From the NCBI GenBank assembly GCA_049976205.1, contig JBMFIR010000015.1:1-32703 (forward strand): 32,703 nt of DNA, read 5' to 3'. The translations under genes and the position numbers were made by a program. Position 1 is the first letter of the stretch. Each line of letters starts with the position of its first letter. This DNA is from WYEN01 sp049976205 (GTDB taxonomy: Archaea > Thermoproteota > Thermoprotei_A > Sulfolobales > AG1). Below are positions 8,779 through 16,941 of this stretch, piece after piece. The notes under the pieces are model-generated. The model saw only the letters and a list, made by a program, of their open reading frames with translations, searched no databases and was not told where the DNA came from.

Positions 8779-10533
8779 TCATTTTATTTGCTTTCTATAC
8801 GTGAGGTAGCCCTTGAACAAGTAATAAGCCATTAATAGACCTAGTATAAATAGGATCGCTCCAAAAGCCGCAGACACTATATTTGATGCATTAACGAAAC
8901 CGAAACCATATTTATCTACAACCGCTGCTTGAGGCGGTAGGAACTTACCTTGTAAAACATGTACGAGATATACATAAGTCTCCCAGAACAATGCGCCGAG
9001 GGTTGTTACTAGCATAAATATCCCTGGCCAAAAAGCGTACCAGCTAGGTTTCTTTTGATTTATTAGATAGACAGATACTAGCATAAGTGCTAATCCAGCC
9101 ATTAATTGATTTGTTCCACCGAAGTATAGCCATAGATTAGTCCAGCTACCAGGCCATGCTAAAAATATCATTATTAGTATAAGAATAATAGGTGATATTA
9201 AATAGTGTCCAAAGGGTCTTGGAAAGATCTCTCCAGCAACAATCCTGAATACTCTCGCGAATAACATACTAGTAATTAAACCCATGATGATCACGAACAC
9301 CGTGTAGAAGTATAACCAAGCCTCCTTAGATATGAATGGTAGTAGTGCATACACAATTTTTGATGCACCATTAGGATAGTCTAACGCTGTTGGAGCCGCT
9401 GGTGTCGCAATAACCATTACAGCGGCAACACTACTTAGCGCTAGAACACCCTCTGTAAACATTGCTCCCGCAGCCACTGGTCTAGCATCTGTCTCAAATT
9501 CTAATTGTTTAGATGATAAACCTCCAGATATTATTGAGTGCCACCCCGATATAGCTCCACAACCTATTGTTACGAATAACATCGGCCATAGAGGCCCAAT
9601 AGTTGGATATTTAATAGGATCAAAATATGCCCAATCCACAACGGGTTTTCTAGAAGGATCTATGGTGACACCAGTCGCAAAAGTTGCTAAAGCACCTAAC
9701 ACGATTAGTATTAATGCAACTATCGAAGGTAGATAAGCAACATAAACTGTAGGTAGCAACCATCTGATCATAGGTGTTACTGAGGCTAAGTAATATATTA
9801 TTCCAACAACAATTAACCAGAAAAGTGCTGTGAGACTACCAGGTTGAGTACCTTTTAAACCCGGATCCAAGAAATTAGTTGATGGTATCTTAAGCTGTGG
9901 GAAGATTGGTACTAGGGCATAGCCTAAGAATACTATGATCAGAGCTATTAATGATGCTAAAAATACGTTAAGCCTTACTCTAAATACTAGTAATCCGAAT
10001 ATGTATCCAGTTATTAAAACTACAAGTGTTGGTATTATGGATCCTGGTATTCCGTTAAGTAAAGTAACTACAGTCCATGCAAAAACAGCTACTAGAATTA
10101 TTAGGTAAAATATTATGTATACTAGAAGAAGTGATCTTGCCCTACCTCCAAGTAATTCATAGGTTATGGGTCCTAGGGATCTACCCTCTTTTCTCACAGA
10201 CATTAAAAGTGTTGAGTAATCCTGAACCCATCCTATAAAGAAATTACCCAGAAGAATCCATAGGATCGCTGGGAGCCACCCATAGAAGTATGCAGCAACC
10301 ATGGGACCAACTATGGGGCCTAGTGCAGCAATACTCTTGAATTGATAGCCAAATAATACATATTTACTTATGGGGAAATACTCTACACCGTCAAAATACA
10401 TCTTCGCTGGGGTAGGTCTCTTAGGGTCTGGTGACCAAATTTTTTTCTCAATATAACCCACATAGTAGTAGTATGCAAGGATATATACTATTATGCCTAT
10501 TAAAACGTATATTGATGGAGTATCAAAGATCAT
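8779..10533 (-). CDS. cstA: carbon starvation protein CstA-family transporter
   Basis: Large multi-spanning membrane protein of 584 aa with about fifteen or more hydrophobic segments. CstA-family members import peptides or pyruvate in bacteria. Seen: PAKMYFDGVEYFPISKYVLFGYQFKSIAALGPIVGPMVAA near the N-terminus, GNFFIGWVQDYSTLLMSVRKEGRSLGPITYELLG, CGAISGWHSIISGGLSSKQLEFETDARPVAAGAMFTEGVLA in the middle, and a LFARVFRIVAGE stretch toward the C-terminus; all are strong family signs. ATG 10533 follows GGTG eight bases upstream, and a TATA-like TTTATATTTTATC lies at about 10567-10580 on the minus strand. The gene diverges from the two-ATPase operon. Peptide uptake would fit the oligopeptide genes at 15035-20246, but the substrate in archaea is not established here. 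Confidence 0.92.
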   Translation of the reverse strand: MIFDTPSIYVLIGIIVYILAYYYYVGYIEKKIWSPDPKRPTPAKMYFDGVEYFPISKYVLFGYQFKSIAALGPIVGPMVAAYFYGWLPAILWILLGNFFIGWVQDYSTLLMSVRKEGRSLGPITYELLGGRARSLLLVYIIFYLIILVAVFAWTVVTLLNGIPGSIIPTLVVLITGYIFGLLVFRVRLNVFLASLIALIIVFLGYALVPIFPQLKIPSTNFLDPGLKGTQPGSLTALFWLIVVGIIYYLASVTPMIRWLLPTVYVAYLPSIVALILIVLGALATFATGVTIDPSRKPVVDWAYFDPIKYPTIGPLWPMLFVTIGCGAISGWHSIISGGLSSKQLEFETDARPVAAGAMFTEGVLALSSVAAVMVIATPAAPTALDYPNGASKIVYALLPFISKEAWLYFYTVFVIIMGLITSMLFARVFRIVAGEIFPRPFGHYLISPIILILIMIFLAWPGSWTNLWLYFGGTNQLMAGLALMLVSVYLINQKKPSWYAFWPGIFMLVTTLGALFWETYVYLVHVLQGKFLPPQAAVVDKYGFGFVNASNIVSAAFGAILFILGLLMAYYLFKGYLTYRKQIK

Positions 10534-10624
10534 TATTTAAACACCTTCAACAGTAACTAATGATTAGATAAAATATAAATCTTTTCAAATGTAAGTATTT
10601 AAAAAACTTAATCATTTGATATAT

Positions 10625-10642
10625 CCATTATATTTTTAATGG
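10625..10642 (+). promoter_or_regulatory. TATA box inside an 18-bp inverted repeat, two-ATPase operon
   Basis: CCATTA (10625-10630) and TAATGG (10637-10642) form a perfect 6+6 inverted repeat around a TATTTT core, which itself reads as an archaeal TATA box (TATATTTTTA). A start of transcription about 25 bases on would place the GGGAGG ribosome site at the 5' end of the message. A dyad wrapped around the TATA box would suit a repressor; that role is inference. Confidence 0.4.
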
Positions 10643-10660
10643 ACTTTAAATAATTTACAT

Positions 10661-10668
10661 GAGGGAGG
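10661..10668 (+). promoter_or_regulatory. ribosome binding site deciding the TTG 10675 start
   Basis: GAGGGAGG precedes TTG 10675 by six bases. It is the only strong ribosome site in this leader and fixes the unusual TTG as start of the first gene in the two-ATPase operon. Confidence 0.65.
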
Positions 10669-10674
10669 AAAAAA

Positions 10675-10941
10675 TTGTCTAGTCTACTTAAGAAATTAAA
10701 AGATGTTGTTTCAGACGCTCTCTATGGAATAGCTTTACACGGTCAAGTCTCTACTATAAAGAGAACTAAGATGTACGTTGAGTACTTATTTATGTTAATG
10801 ACTCTTGGGGATATGATGGGTATGCCTATTATACCTCCTTACTATACATTAAGACTTCTACCATACATGGTTCCTAATGTTAAGGGTTGGAAGCTTAGAA
10901 TGCTTAGAGAACGTGATGTCACAGATATTATAGTTGGGTGA
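10675..10941 (+). CDS. small protein A of the two-ATPase operon (LRLLPY family)
   Basis: An 88 aa protein I cannot name. It has a basic N-terminus (SSLLKKLKDVV), a central hydrophobic run (YLFMLMTLGDMMGMPIIPPY), the motif YYTLRLLPYMVP at about residues 60-71 and a charged C-terminus RERDVTDIIVG. The second half is clearly paralogous to the 96 aa protein at 12961: both show LGxMxGxP, then YYxLRLLPY, then an E-x-D-x-x-DI end. The hydrophobic part is short of a classic transmembrane helix but could bind a membrane or a partner groove. It starts with TTG and lies four bases before the first ATPase gene. I infer a dedicated partner or client of the ATPases; that is not proven. Confidence 0.75.
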   Translation: MSSLLKKLKDVVSDALYGIALHGQVSTIKRTKMYVEYLFMLMTLGDMMGMPIIPPYYTLRLLPYMVPNVKGWKLRMLRERDVTDIIVG

Positions 10942-10945
10942 TTAA

Positions 10946-11977
10946 GTGTCTAAAAGAATTGGCTTTAAATACGTATTTGAATCATTACCTGAGCTAAAAC
11001 ACATAATATTTGCCGGTAAAGGTGGTTTAGGTAAAACTACTTCGAGTGCTGGTTTAGCACATAAATTGTCTACTATGAATAAAAAAGTACTTTGTTTCTC
11101 AACAGATCCTCAAGCGTCACTCAGTGACATTTTTGAGCAAAATGTTTTTGGTAAAGGAGAGATCGAGATAGCACCTAATCTATATGTTCTAGAGATAGAT
11201 GCTGATAAAAAAATTAATGAATACACAGAATCAATTAAAGCAAAGATAAGAGAAATGTACAAAGTTGAAGAGATCCCAAAAGAAATAGAGGATTATATAG
11301 AATCTGCTAAATCAGAACCTGCTATGTATGAGTCAGCTGTATATGACGCTATGCTAGATGTTGTGAATACCGGAAAATATGACTACTACATATTTGATAT
11401 GCCACCATTTGGCCACGGTATTCGTATGGTTGCTATGGCCGATATACTTGCTAAGTGGGTTGATAGAATATATGAGGCTAGGAAAGAGGCTATGGAGTTA
11501 GATGCTGCAGCCGCGAGATTAAAAGGTGAGGCTCTTCTTATGTACGAGGATCAAATGATGAAGGAGCTAGAGGATATTAGGAGTAGAATTGTCTCATTCA
11601 GCAGACTTGTCTCTGATGAGAAGAGAACTGCTTTCGTAATGGTTATTACACCGGAGAGAATGTCTATCTTAGATACAGAGAGAGCCTCGGTAATGTTTGA
11701 GGAGCTAGGTCTTAGAATGAGGGGTATTGTCGTAAACCAGATTTATCCACCGGAGCTTCTAGATGATCCTGGCACCCCAGATTATCTCAAGAAGAGAATA
11801 ATGAATCAAAGAGTTTATATTAGAGAGATCTATGATAAATTCAGAGACATGATAATAGCGACTATACCAATGTTTAATAAAGAGCCTAAGGGGCTCGAGA
11901 TGATCAAGAGAGTAGGGGACGAGTTATGGGAATCGTCAATAGATCTGGGGGTTATAGAAAGTGTTGTGAAGAGATGA
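10946..11977 (+). CDS. ArsA/Get3-like ATPase 1, hydrolysis-competent subunit
   Basis: A 343 aa deviant-Walker (SIMIBI) ATPase of the ArsA/Get3 family, known for arsenite pumps and tail-anchored protein targeting. Seen: P-loop GKGGLGKTT at 24-32 with the signature first Lys; switch I STDPQASLSD with Asp54 at the place of yeast Get3 Asp57; switch II DMPPFGHGIR at 151-160 keeping Gly-His; and a long helical region (170-215). Family PAH in switch I is PQA here. No zinc CxxC as in Get3, no arsenite Cys triad and no ArsB pump gene are present, so neither textbook role is supported. GTG 10946 follows GGGTG by five bases. The gene is coupled to the small gene before it and ATPase 2 after it (4-base gaps). 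I infer a partner of ATPase 2 in a heterodimer. Confidence 0.85.
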   Translation: MSKRIGFKYVFESLPELKHIIFAGKGGLGKTTSSAGLAHKLSTMNKKVLCFSTDPQASLSDIFEQNVFGKGEIEIAPNLYVLEIDADKKINEYTESIKAKIREMYKVEEIPKEIEDYIESAKSEPAMYESAVYDAMLDVVNTGKYDYYIFDMPPFGHGIRMVAMADILAKWVDRIYEARKEAMELDAAAARLKGEALLMYEDQMMKELEDIRSRIVSFSRLVSDEKRTAFVMVITPERMSILDTERASVMFEELGLRMRGIVVNQIYPPELLDDPGTPDYLKKRIMNQRVYIREIYDKFRDMIIATIPMFNKEPKGLEMIKRVGDELWESSIDLGVIESVVKR

Positions 11978-11981
11978 TATC

Positions 11982-12974
11982 ATGCCTCTCATAAAGACCG
12001 ATCAAAAATTCATATTTGTTGGTGGAAAAGGAGGAGTAGGTAAAACAGTTGTCGCGGCCACTATTGCACTTAGTTTTGCTAAAAATGGGCACAAAGTCTT
12101 ATTAGCTAGTTTTAATCCTGTTCACTCATTATCAACATTATTTCAACAAGATCTCTCAGGAGGATCTATTAAGAAAATTAGTGGTGTAGATAATCTCTAC
12201 GCTGTAGAGGTGGAGATAGAGGATCTTGTTAATAGTTATAAGGAGAAGATCTCTAGAATAATTAGAGAATTTCTGAAATGGGCTGAGATCCCAATAGATC
12301 CGAAGGGATTTATTGATATAGCAACAACTAATCCAGCTTTTCAAGAGTCTGCTATGTTTGATAAAATGATGGATATCGTTATAAATGAAGGTGGAAACTA
12401 TGATAGAATCGTTTTTGACACAGCAGCGGTTGCTAATGCTATTAGATTAATTGGTTTATCAAAGATCTATGGTCTCTGGCTCAGTAGAGTTATTAAGTCT
12501 CGAGAAGAAGCTCTTTCACTAAGATATCAATTGAGTTTTAGAAAAGACAAGGTTCTCGAAGAAATTAAGAAAGATCCTCTGCTACTAGATCTTATGAATA
12601 TGAATACTAAATACACAGAAGTTAGAAAAACATTAACAGATCCCAATAAAACATTATTTATATTCGTTACTATACCAACCATACTCTCAATATCAGTGGT
12701 TAAGAGATTCTACGATATGGTTAAAGCATATGATATTCCCACTGGTGGAGTTTTTGTGAATATGGTTATTCCAAAAAAAGAGGTTGAAAAGGATCAATCG
12801 GGTTTCCTAAGATCTAAGTGGGAGGAACAAGAGAGAAATCTTAAGTTAATAAGAGAATTATTTGGTAACATGATCTTGGGCTACATACCATTATTCCCAG
12901 AAGATATAATTGGTTTAGAGGCTTTAAGCAAAGTTTTAGATAGCTTAGAGAGAGAAGCCCATGAAATTTCTTAG
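11982..12974 (+). CDS. ArsA/Get3-like ATPase 2, degenerate active site
   Basis: Second family member, 330 aa, clearly diverged from ATPase 1. P-loop GKGGVGKTV at 15-23 is intact, so nucleotide binding is likely. Switch I reads ASFNPVHSLST: Asn45 sits where the family has the catalytic Asp (yeast Get3 Asp57, whose Asn mutant binds but does not hydrolyse ATP). Switch II reads DTAAVANAIR at 146-155, replacing the family's Pro, Gly and His by Ala, Ala and Asn. It does keep the His of PxH that ATPase 1 lacks. These changes suggest a regulatory or ATP-locked half of an asymmetric dimer, much as the two halves of fused ArsA differ. ATG 11982 lies four bases after the ATPase 1 stop, and the 3' end overlaps the next gene by 14 bases. 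Confidence 0.85.
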   Translation: MPLIKTDQKFIFVGGKGGVGKTVVAATIALSFAKNGHKVLLASFNPVHSLSTLFQQDLSGGSIKKISGVDNLYAVEVEIEDLVNSYKEKISRIIREFLKWAEIPIDPKGFIDIATTNPAFQESAMFDKMMDIVINEGGNYDRIVFDTAAVANAIRLIGLSKIYGLWLSRVIKSREEALSLRYQLSFRKDKVLEEIKKDPLLLDLMNMNTKYTEVRKTLTDPNKTLFIFVTIPTILSISVVKRFYDMVKAYDIPTGGVFVNMVIPKKEVEKDQSGFLRSKWEEQERNLKLIRELFGNMILGYIPLFPEDIIGLEALSKVLDSLEREAHEIS

Positions 12975-13251
12975 AAAAGTGTTTAGAGACAGAGATTTTC
13001 TTAAGAAGATAAGAGAATTTGTTTACGGTGCTACTGTCTATGATCTGTATAGAGAGACTAAGAAAATAGCTAGAGATTATAGGAATAGCATATATTTACT
13101 TGTTATAGGGGAAATGCTTGGTATACCACTTTTATCAAATTACTACTCACTGAGACTACTACCCTATTTACTCGAGGATCTGCCGAAGCTTAAAAAAGAT
13201 CTTTTGACAGAGAAAGATTTATCAGATATAGTAGGTGAAGTAGGTGGGTAA
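12961..13251 (+). CDS. small protein B of the two-ATPase operon (LRLLPY family)
   Basis: A 96 aa paralogue of the protein at 10675. A strongly basic, amphipathic N-terminus (KFLRKVFRDRDFLKKIREF) leads into IYLLVIGEMLGIPLLSNYYSLRLLPYLLEDLP and a charged end EKDLSDIVGE. Shared positions with the first protein are LGxMxGxP-like, YYxLRLLPY and the E-x-D-x-x-DI tail. The ATG at 12961 overlaps the ATPase 2 gene by 14 bases, and its own end overlaps the following gene by 8, so translation is tightly coupled. One small protein per ATPase, on opposite flanks, is the arrangement expected if each ATPase has its own adaptor; that is inference. Confidence 0.75.
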   Translation: MKFLRKVFRDRDFLKKIREFVYGATVYDLYRETKKIARDYRNSIYLLVIGEMLGIPLLSNYYSLRLLPYLLEDLPKLKKDLLTEKDLSDIVGEVGG

Positions 13252-13714
13252 AAGCACTATCGCTTTAGTAAATATGATCTTTGGGGCATACAACTTCATA
13301 GTATTATCTCACCCAGATGATTGGAGAATAGCTCCTTCATCATACTCATCCGAGATCTTTGAATCTATTTCGCAGAGTAATGTGAGATGGGTTAGAAGAG
13401 GATTAGCTGAGCATAATATATACACTGATAAAGAAATTGTTGGTTTGAGAATAGAGATTTGGAGTGGTAGAAAAAGATCGGGTGAGATTAAATCTTTGAA
13501 GAAACTAACTAGATTAAGCACCACAGCAGTAATAAATGGGCACTTAGCAGAAATTTACTTAGGAGAAGAGAGAAGATTGAAGCAACTCTTCAAGAGACTT
13601 AGTATATATTTCTACTGTGATAAAACAGATAGAACAATACTTCTCGAATTCATTGGTAAAACAGATATTGATAGAATCCTTGAACATATAAAAGATTCTC
13701 AGTGCCACATATAG
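13244..13714 (+). CDS. unknown 156-residue protein closing the two-ATPase operon
   Basis: Soluble, mixed alpha/beta protein without signal peptide or membrane segment; I do not recognise its family. MGKST at the N-terminus is not a P-loop, since no GxxxxGK precedes it. The middle is rich in Trp, Arg and Ser (SNVRWVRRGLAEHN, RIEIWSGRKRSG). The second half reads like paired beta strands ending in a helix: AVINGHLAEIYLGEERR, LSIYFYCDKTDRTILLEF, DRILEHIKDSQC. GTG 13244 follows GGTG by six bases and overlaps the end of the previous gene by 8 bases. It ends 13 bases before a convergent gene. Its place in the operon is the only functional hint. Confidence 0.75.
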   Translation: MGKSTIALVNMIFGAYNFIVLSHPDDWRIAPSSYSSEIFESISQSNVRWVRRGLAEHNIYTDKEIVGLRIEIWSGRKRSGEIKSLKKLTRLSTTAVINGHLAEIYLGEERRLKQLFKRLSIYFYCDKTDRTILLEFIGKTDIDRILEHIKDSQCHI

Positions 13715-13727
13715 TATTCAAGAATAA

Positions 13728-14288
13728 TTACTTTATAGAAAAAATCTCGTAATAGTATATTACCTCATAAGGTATCGATACAACAATAGGCGTCTTTACT
13801 TCAGCTACCATGAGATTCAATGTAATAGGGATTTTGATATCACCTCTAATAATAATTTCTGCCACAGGTCCCTTCTCCCCACGTAGGATATTAGTCATGT
13901 GCGTGGAGTATAATTTCACTAAATCAAATACTTTAGCCAGATCAATGTCGACATCAAGTGAAATACTTTGTTTCCCAGGCCATATCTTAATATCGCTTCT
14001 GGATCCACTACCTAAATATGTTCCATTAACATATATGTGATATGTTACATCATTAATCTCAATACTGTGATTAGTCGGGTTCATCAGACTCAGCTTAAAA
14101 GTTATGGAAACAATTCTTGGGAGAGGTATTGGTATACCAGCCACTTTATATAGTTCCTTAACATTGGTGCCAACAATACTATAATTCTCTAGGCTTAGGC
14201 TCTTAGCAATAGTGTATCCCTGGTAGATCCATATGCTTAAACCGATTATCACAAGAGCAAGAATAACTAAAAGGATCTTTTTAACCAA
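13728..14288 (-). CDS. LEA14-like (WHy domain) protein with N-terminal anchor
   Basis: 186 aa. One N-terminal membrane segment (about residues 4-22, KILLVILALVIIGLSIWIY) leads to a single beta-rich domain of the LEA14/WHy type found in plant desiccation proteins and many archaeal extracytoplasmic proteins. The region VSITFKLSLMNPTNHSIEINDVTYHIYVNGTYLG carries the expected N-P-T/N and strand pattern, followed by a Ser/Gly turn and IKIWPGKQSISLDVDIDL. The domain probably faces outside the cell. No specific biochemical role is known for such archaeal proteins. It is convergent with the two-ATPase operon (13-base gap) and lies 42 bases downstream of the Nudix gene on the same strand. Confidence 0.8.
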   Translation of the reverse strand: MVKKILLVILALVIIGLSIWIYQGYTIAKSLSLENYSIVGTNVKELYKVAGIPIPLPRIVSITFKLSLMNPTNHSIEINDVTYHIYVNGTYLGSGSRSDIKIWPGKQSISLDVDIDLAKVFDLVKLYSTHMTNILRGEKGPVAEIIIRGDIKIPITLNLMVAEVKTPIVVSIPYEVIYYYEIFSIK

Positions 14289-14330
14289 AATCTTACACCA
14301 TTTATAAAGCAGCTAAGGAGGGATAAAGTG

Positions 14331-14783
14331 CTACGTTATTTTAATCAATGATATCTCTCCTCTAAGTATTTTCTCAGCTAGTTTTTTAGTAGATCTAGTT
14401 ACATCATCTCTTAAAATCACCTCGGCAAGATCGAACCATGCAACATCCAACGCATCTCCACCAGCTCTTAATTCACCGCGTACACTGTTTGCATCGAATA
14501 AAACATCTAGTATCACATAGTGGAATTTAACAAGATTATTACTTCGAGTAATAACCTCTACCACATCAATAATACCAATTGGTTCAGCTACTAAACCTGT
14601 TTCTTCGAATAATTCTCTTTTGGCAGCTTCACGTATTGTTTCACCAGCCTCTATAACGCCTCCCGGTATAGACCACATGCCCTCTCCTGGCGCATATCCT
14701 CTTCTTACTAGCAATAATGATTCGTCTTTAATGATCACGCAACCAACTGAAGCAATTGCATAACTAGGATATGTACGAGACAT
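14331..14783 (-). CDS. Nudix hydrolase, ADP-ribose pyrophosphatase-like
   Basis: Cytosolic hydrolase of nucleoside-diphosphate derivatives. The Nudix box GX5EX7REUXEEXGU is complete: GGVIEAGETIREAAKRELFEETG, about residues 44-66, with the metal-binding Glu residues of REXXEE present. MWSIPGG before it and VKFHYVILDVLF after it fit ADP-ribose pyrophosphatase or MutT-like members; the substrate is not decided by the sequence. I chose ATG 14783 because GGAG (14791-14794 on the minus strand) lies seven bases upstream of it. A TTG at 14795 in frame would place that GGAG inside the gene. It diverges from the oligopeptide-binding gene. Confidence 0.88.
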   Translation of the reverse strand: MSRTYPSYAIASVGCVIIKDESLLLVRRGYAPGEGMWSIPGGVIEAGETIREAAKRELFEETGLVAEPIGIIDVVEVITRSNNLVKFHYVILDVLFDANSVRGELRAGGDALDVAWFDLAEVILRDDVTRSTKKLAEKILRGEISLIKIT

Positions 14784-14989
14784 TAATATCTCCAATCATA
14801 AGACTCGTATTTGGATATATACATTCGCCAGATACTTTAATTAAATTTAACACTTAATGATCCTAATAAGAATTTTAATAGAAGTATTTAAAGAAGATCT
14901 TATTATCCATCAAGTGAGAAAACATCTGAATTAGACACCTAAATAAATTCGATGAAAAACTCTATTAGTAGACCTAGGCAATAGTTAAG

Positions 14990-14998
14990 TTTATATAT
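14990..14998 (+). promoter_or_regulatory. TATA box of the oligopeptide operon
   Basis: TTTATATAT, preceded by purine-rich AGTTAAG as a possible BRE, lies about 37-45 bases before ATG 15035. Transcription is expected to begin near 15018-15022, giving a very short leader with GAGG at 15022-15025. Confidence 0.55.
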
Positions 14999-15034
14999 CC
15001 TCTTTGAATTTTTAGAACTACGAGGATGGTGTGT

Positions 15035-16930
15035 ATGAAGGAGATCATATATAAGATTTTAACACCTATCTTATTAACAGTATTAATTCTTTCAATTGAG
15101 GCCCCCCAAATATATATAGTTAATAGTCAAACTACAAAAACAGCCTCACTAAGTGCTTTAAGTCCTATAACGTGTCCTAGGGTGGGAGGCTCTCTAGTAG
15201 TTATTCACTGGGGAGACCCTAAGAGCTTTAACCCAGATTCTCAGGTTGATGATGCGTTATTCGCTATTGCCTCTCAGATCTTTAATAAATTAGTTGATCT
15301 GGATGTTAACTACAACGTTATACCTGAACTAGCTGAGTCTTGGGAAGTTGCCCCCAACGGATCAACATTTATATTTCATTTAGTCAGGAACGCTACATGG
15401 CACGATGGATACCCCTTCACTTCAGCTGATGTGAAGTATACTCTTGAGGCTATAAAGAAGTATAAAGGTGTCATGTACGGCTTCTTGGGAATGAGTGATC
15501 TAATATCGGTAGATACACCAGATAATTACACAGTAATAGTTAGATACTCAAAACCATTCCCAGCATTCCTAGGCTTTTTAGCATGGTATGGCACATTCAT
15601 ATTGCCTGAGCATATATATAACAAGACAGAGTATAAGGACTGGATGGATCCTAAGATACCAGCATTAACAAAACCAATAGGAACCGGACCATTCAAATTT
15701 GTAGAATACGTAAAAGGTGATCACGTAACACTAGAAGCTAATCCAAACTATTTCAAGGGAAGACCCTGTCTGGATAGAGTAGTATTCAAAATAGTCCCAG
15801 ACCCAACCGCGGCTCTACAAAGCTTCCTAGCTGGCGAGGGAGATGTATTAAATAACAGACCTCCGACCACAGAGATACCTAGAATAAACTCCACACCAGG
15901 TGTAATAGTCGAAATGAGACCTGTCCCCAGCAGATGGTATATAGCATTTAATCTACTGAATCCAATACTCGCAGATCTCAGAATGAGACTAGCTATAGCA
16001 TACGCCATAAATAGAACAGAGCTTGTTCAGAAAGCAGAAAATGGCTATGGATATCCGGCAGAGGGGATGTATACACCAGCTATAAAATGGGCATACAACC
16101 CCAATGCAACTCTGCCACCATATGATCCTGCTAAAGCAAATGCTTTACTTGATGAACTAGGGTACAAGATGGGTCCAGACGGATACAGATATACTCCAAA
16201 TGGAACCAGATTAACACTGAGATTCACTATATTCACAGGAGCGGAATCTGAGGCTATCGCATCGTTAATAAAGGATCAATTAAAGAAAGTCGGTATAGAT
16301 ATAAAGATAGAGGAATACGAGATAGCTGCCTGGGAGGATAAAGTTGTTAAGAAAAGAGACTTTGACTTAGCAATGCTAGACGGTTTCCAGGGACCAGATC
16401 CTGATAACATGAGATCTAGATTTGGTCCAGGAGCTTATCTTAATATGGCTAATTACTCTAATCCTGAATTCGGGAAACTACTAGATGAGGCAGCATCTGA
16501 GCCGAATCCTGAGAAAAGAAAAGAGCTATACTGGAAAGCACAAGAGATAATGGCTAGGGATCTACCATATCTACCATTAGCTGATCTCGTAGCGTTCTTT
16601 ATATACAGAACAAGCTTCCATGGATTCTACTGGCAACTACCAGGGGTCGAAGGACTTAATGTGATGGAGAGAGTTTGGTGGGAAGGCGGAACACCTGTTG
16701 CAACAACAACTCCACCAACGACGAGCTCCCCAATCTCGACGCAAACTATGACAACAAGCCCATTGACTTCGCCAATAACTCAAACCACATTAGTCTCTAC
16801 ATCTACTCCAACATCTGCGACAACAGTACCTGTGGCAGCGCCATCGTACACACAAGTACTCCTCGTAGCTATTGCAATAGTGGTGATTTTGGTTATAGCA
16901 TTAGTCTATATGTTTGTTAGAAGAAAATAA
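15035..16930 (+). CDS. oligopeptide/dipeptide ABC transporter substrate-binding protein (SBP_bac_5)
   Basis: Extracellular peptide receptor of the OppA/DppA family, about 631 aa. A signal peptide covers roughly residues 1-30 (KILTPILLTVLILSI). The family core follows: SLVVIHWGDPKSFNPDSQVDDA, LAESWEVAPNGSTFIFHLV, WHDGYPFTSADVKYTLE, IGTGPFKFVEYVKGDHVTLEANPNYFKG (signature block), LAIAYAINRTEL and YSNPEFGKLLDEAASEPN. A Thr/Ser/Pro-rich linker then leads to a C-terminal membrane helix (LLVAIAIVVILVIALVYMFV) ending in RRK, the standard archaeal anchor. ATG 15026 is in frame, but GAGG touches it; ATG 15035 has GAGG nine bases upstream and is preferred. It heads an operon with two permeases and a carboxypeptidase. 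Confidence 0.93.
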   Translation: MKEIIYKILTPILLTVLILSIEAPQIYIVNSQTTKTASLSALSPITCPRVGGSLVVIHWGDPKSFNPDSQVDDALFAIASQIFNKLVDLDVNYNVIPELAESWEVAPNGSTFIFHLVRNATWHDGYPFTSADVKYTLEAIKKYKGVMYGFLGMSDLISVDTPDNYTVIVRYSKPFPAFLGFLAWYGTFILPEHIYNKTEYKDWMDPKIPALTKPIGTGPFKFVEYVKGDHVTLEANPNYFKGRPCLDRVVFKIVPDPTAALQSFLAGEGDVLNNRPPTTEIPRINSTPGVIVEMRPVPSRWYIAFNLLNPILADLRMRLAIAYAINRTELVQKAENGYGYPAEGMYTPAIKWAYNPNATLPPYDPAKANALLDELGYKMGPDGYRYTPNGTRLTLRFTIFTGAESEAIASLIKDQLKKVGIDIKIEEYEIAAWEDKVVKKRDFDLAMLDGFQGPDPDNMRSRFGPGAYLNMANYSNPEFGKLLDEAASEPNPEKRKELYWKAQEIMARDLPYLPLADLVAFFIYRTSFHGFYWQLPGVEGLNVMERVWWEGGTPVATTTPPTTSSPISTQTMTTSPLTSPITQTTLVSTSTPTSATTVPVAAPSYTQVLLVAIAIVVILVIALVYMFVRRK

Positions 16931-16941
16931 GGAAGATACTT

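Noticed and set aside
10946..12974. Arsenite efflux pump ATPases
   Set aside because: No ArsB/Acr3 gene or arsenite-binding Cys residues; the family match is to fold and P-loop only.
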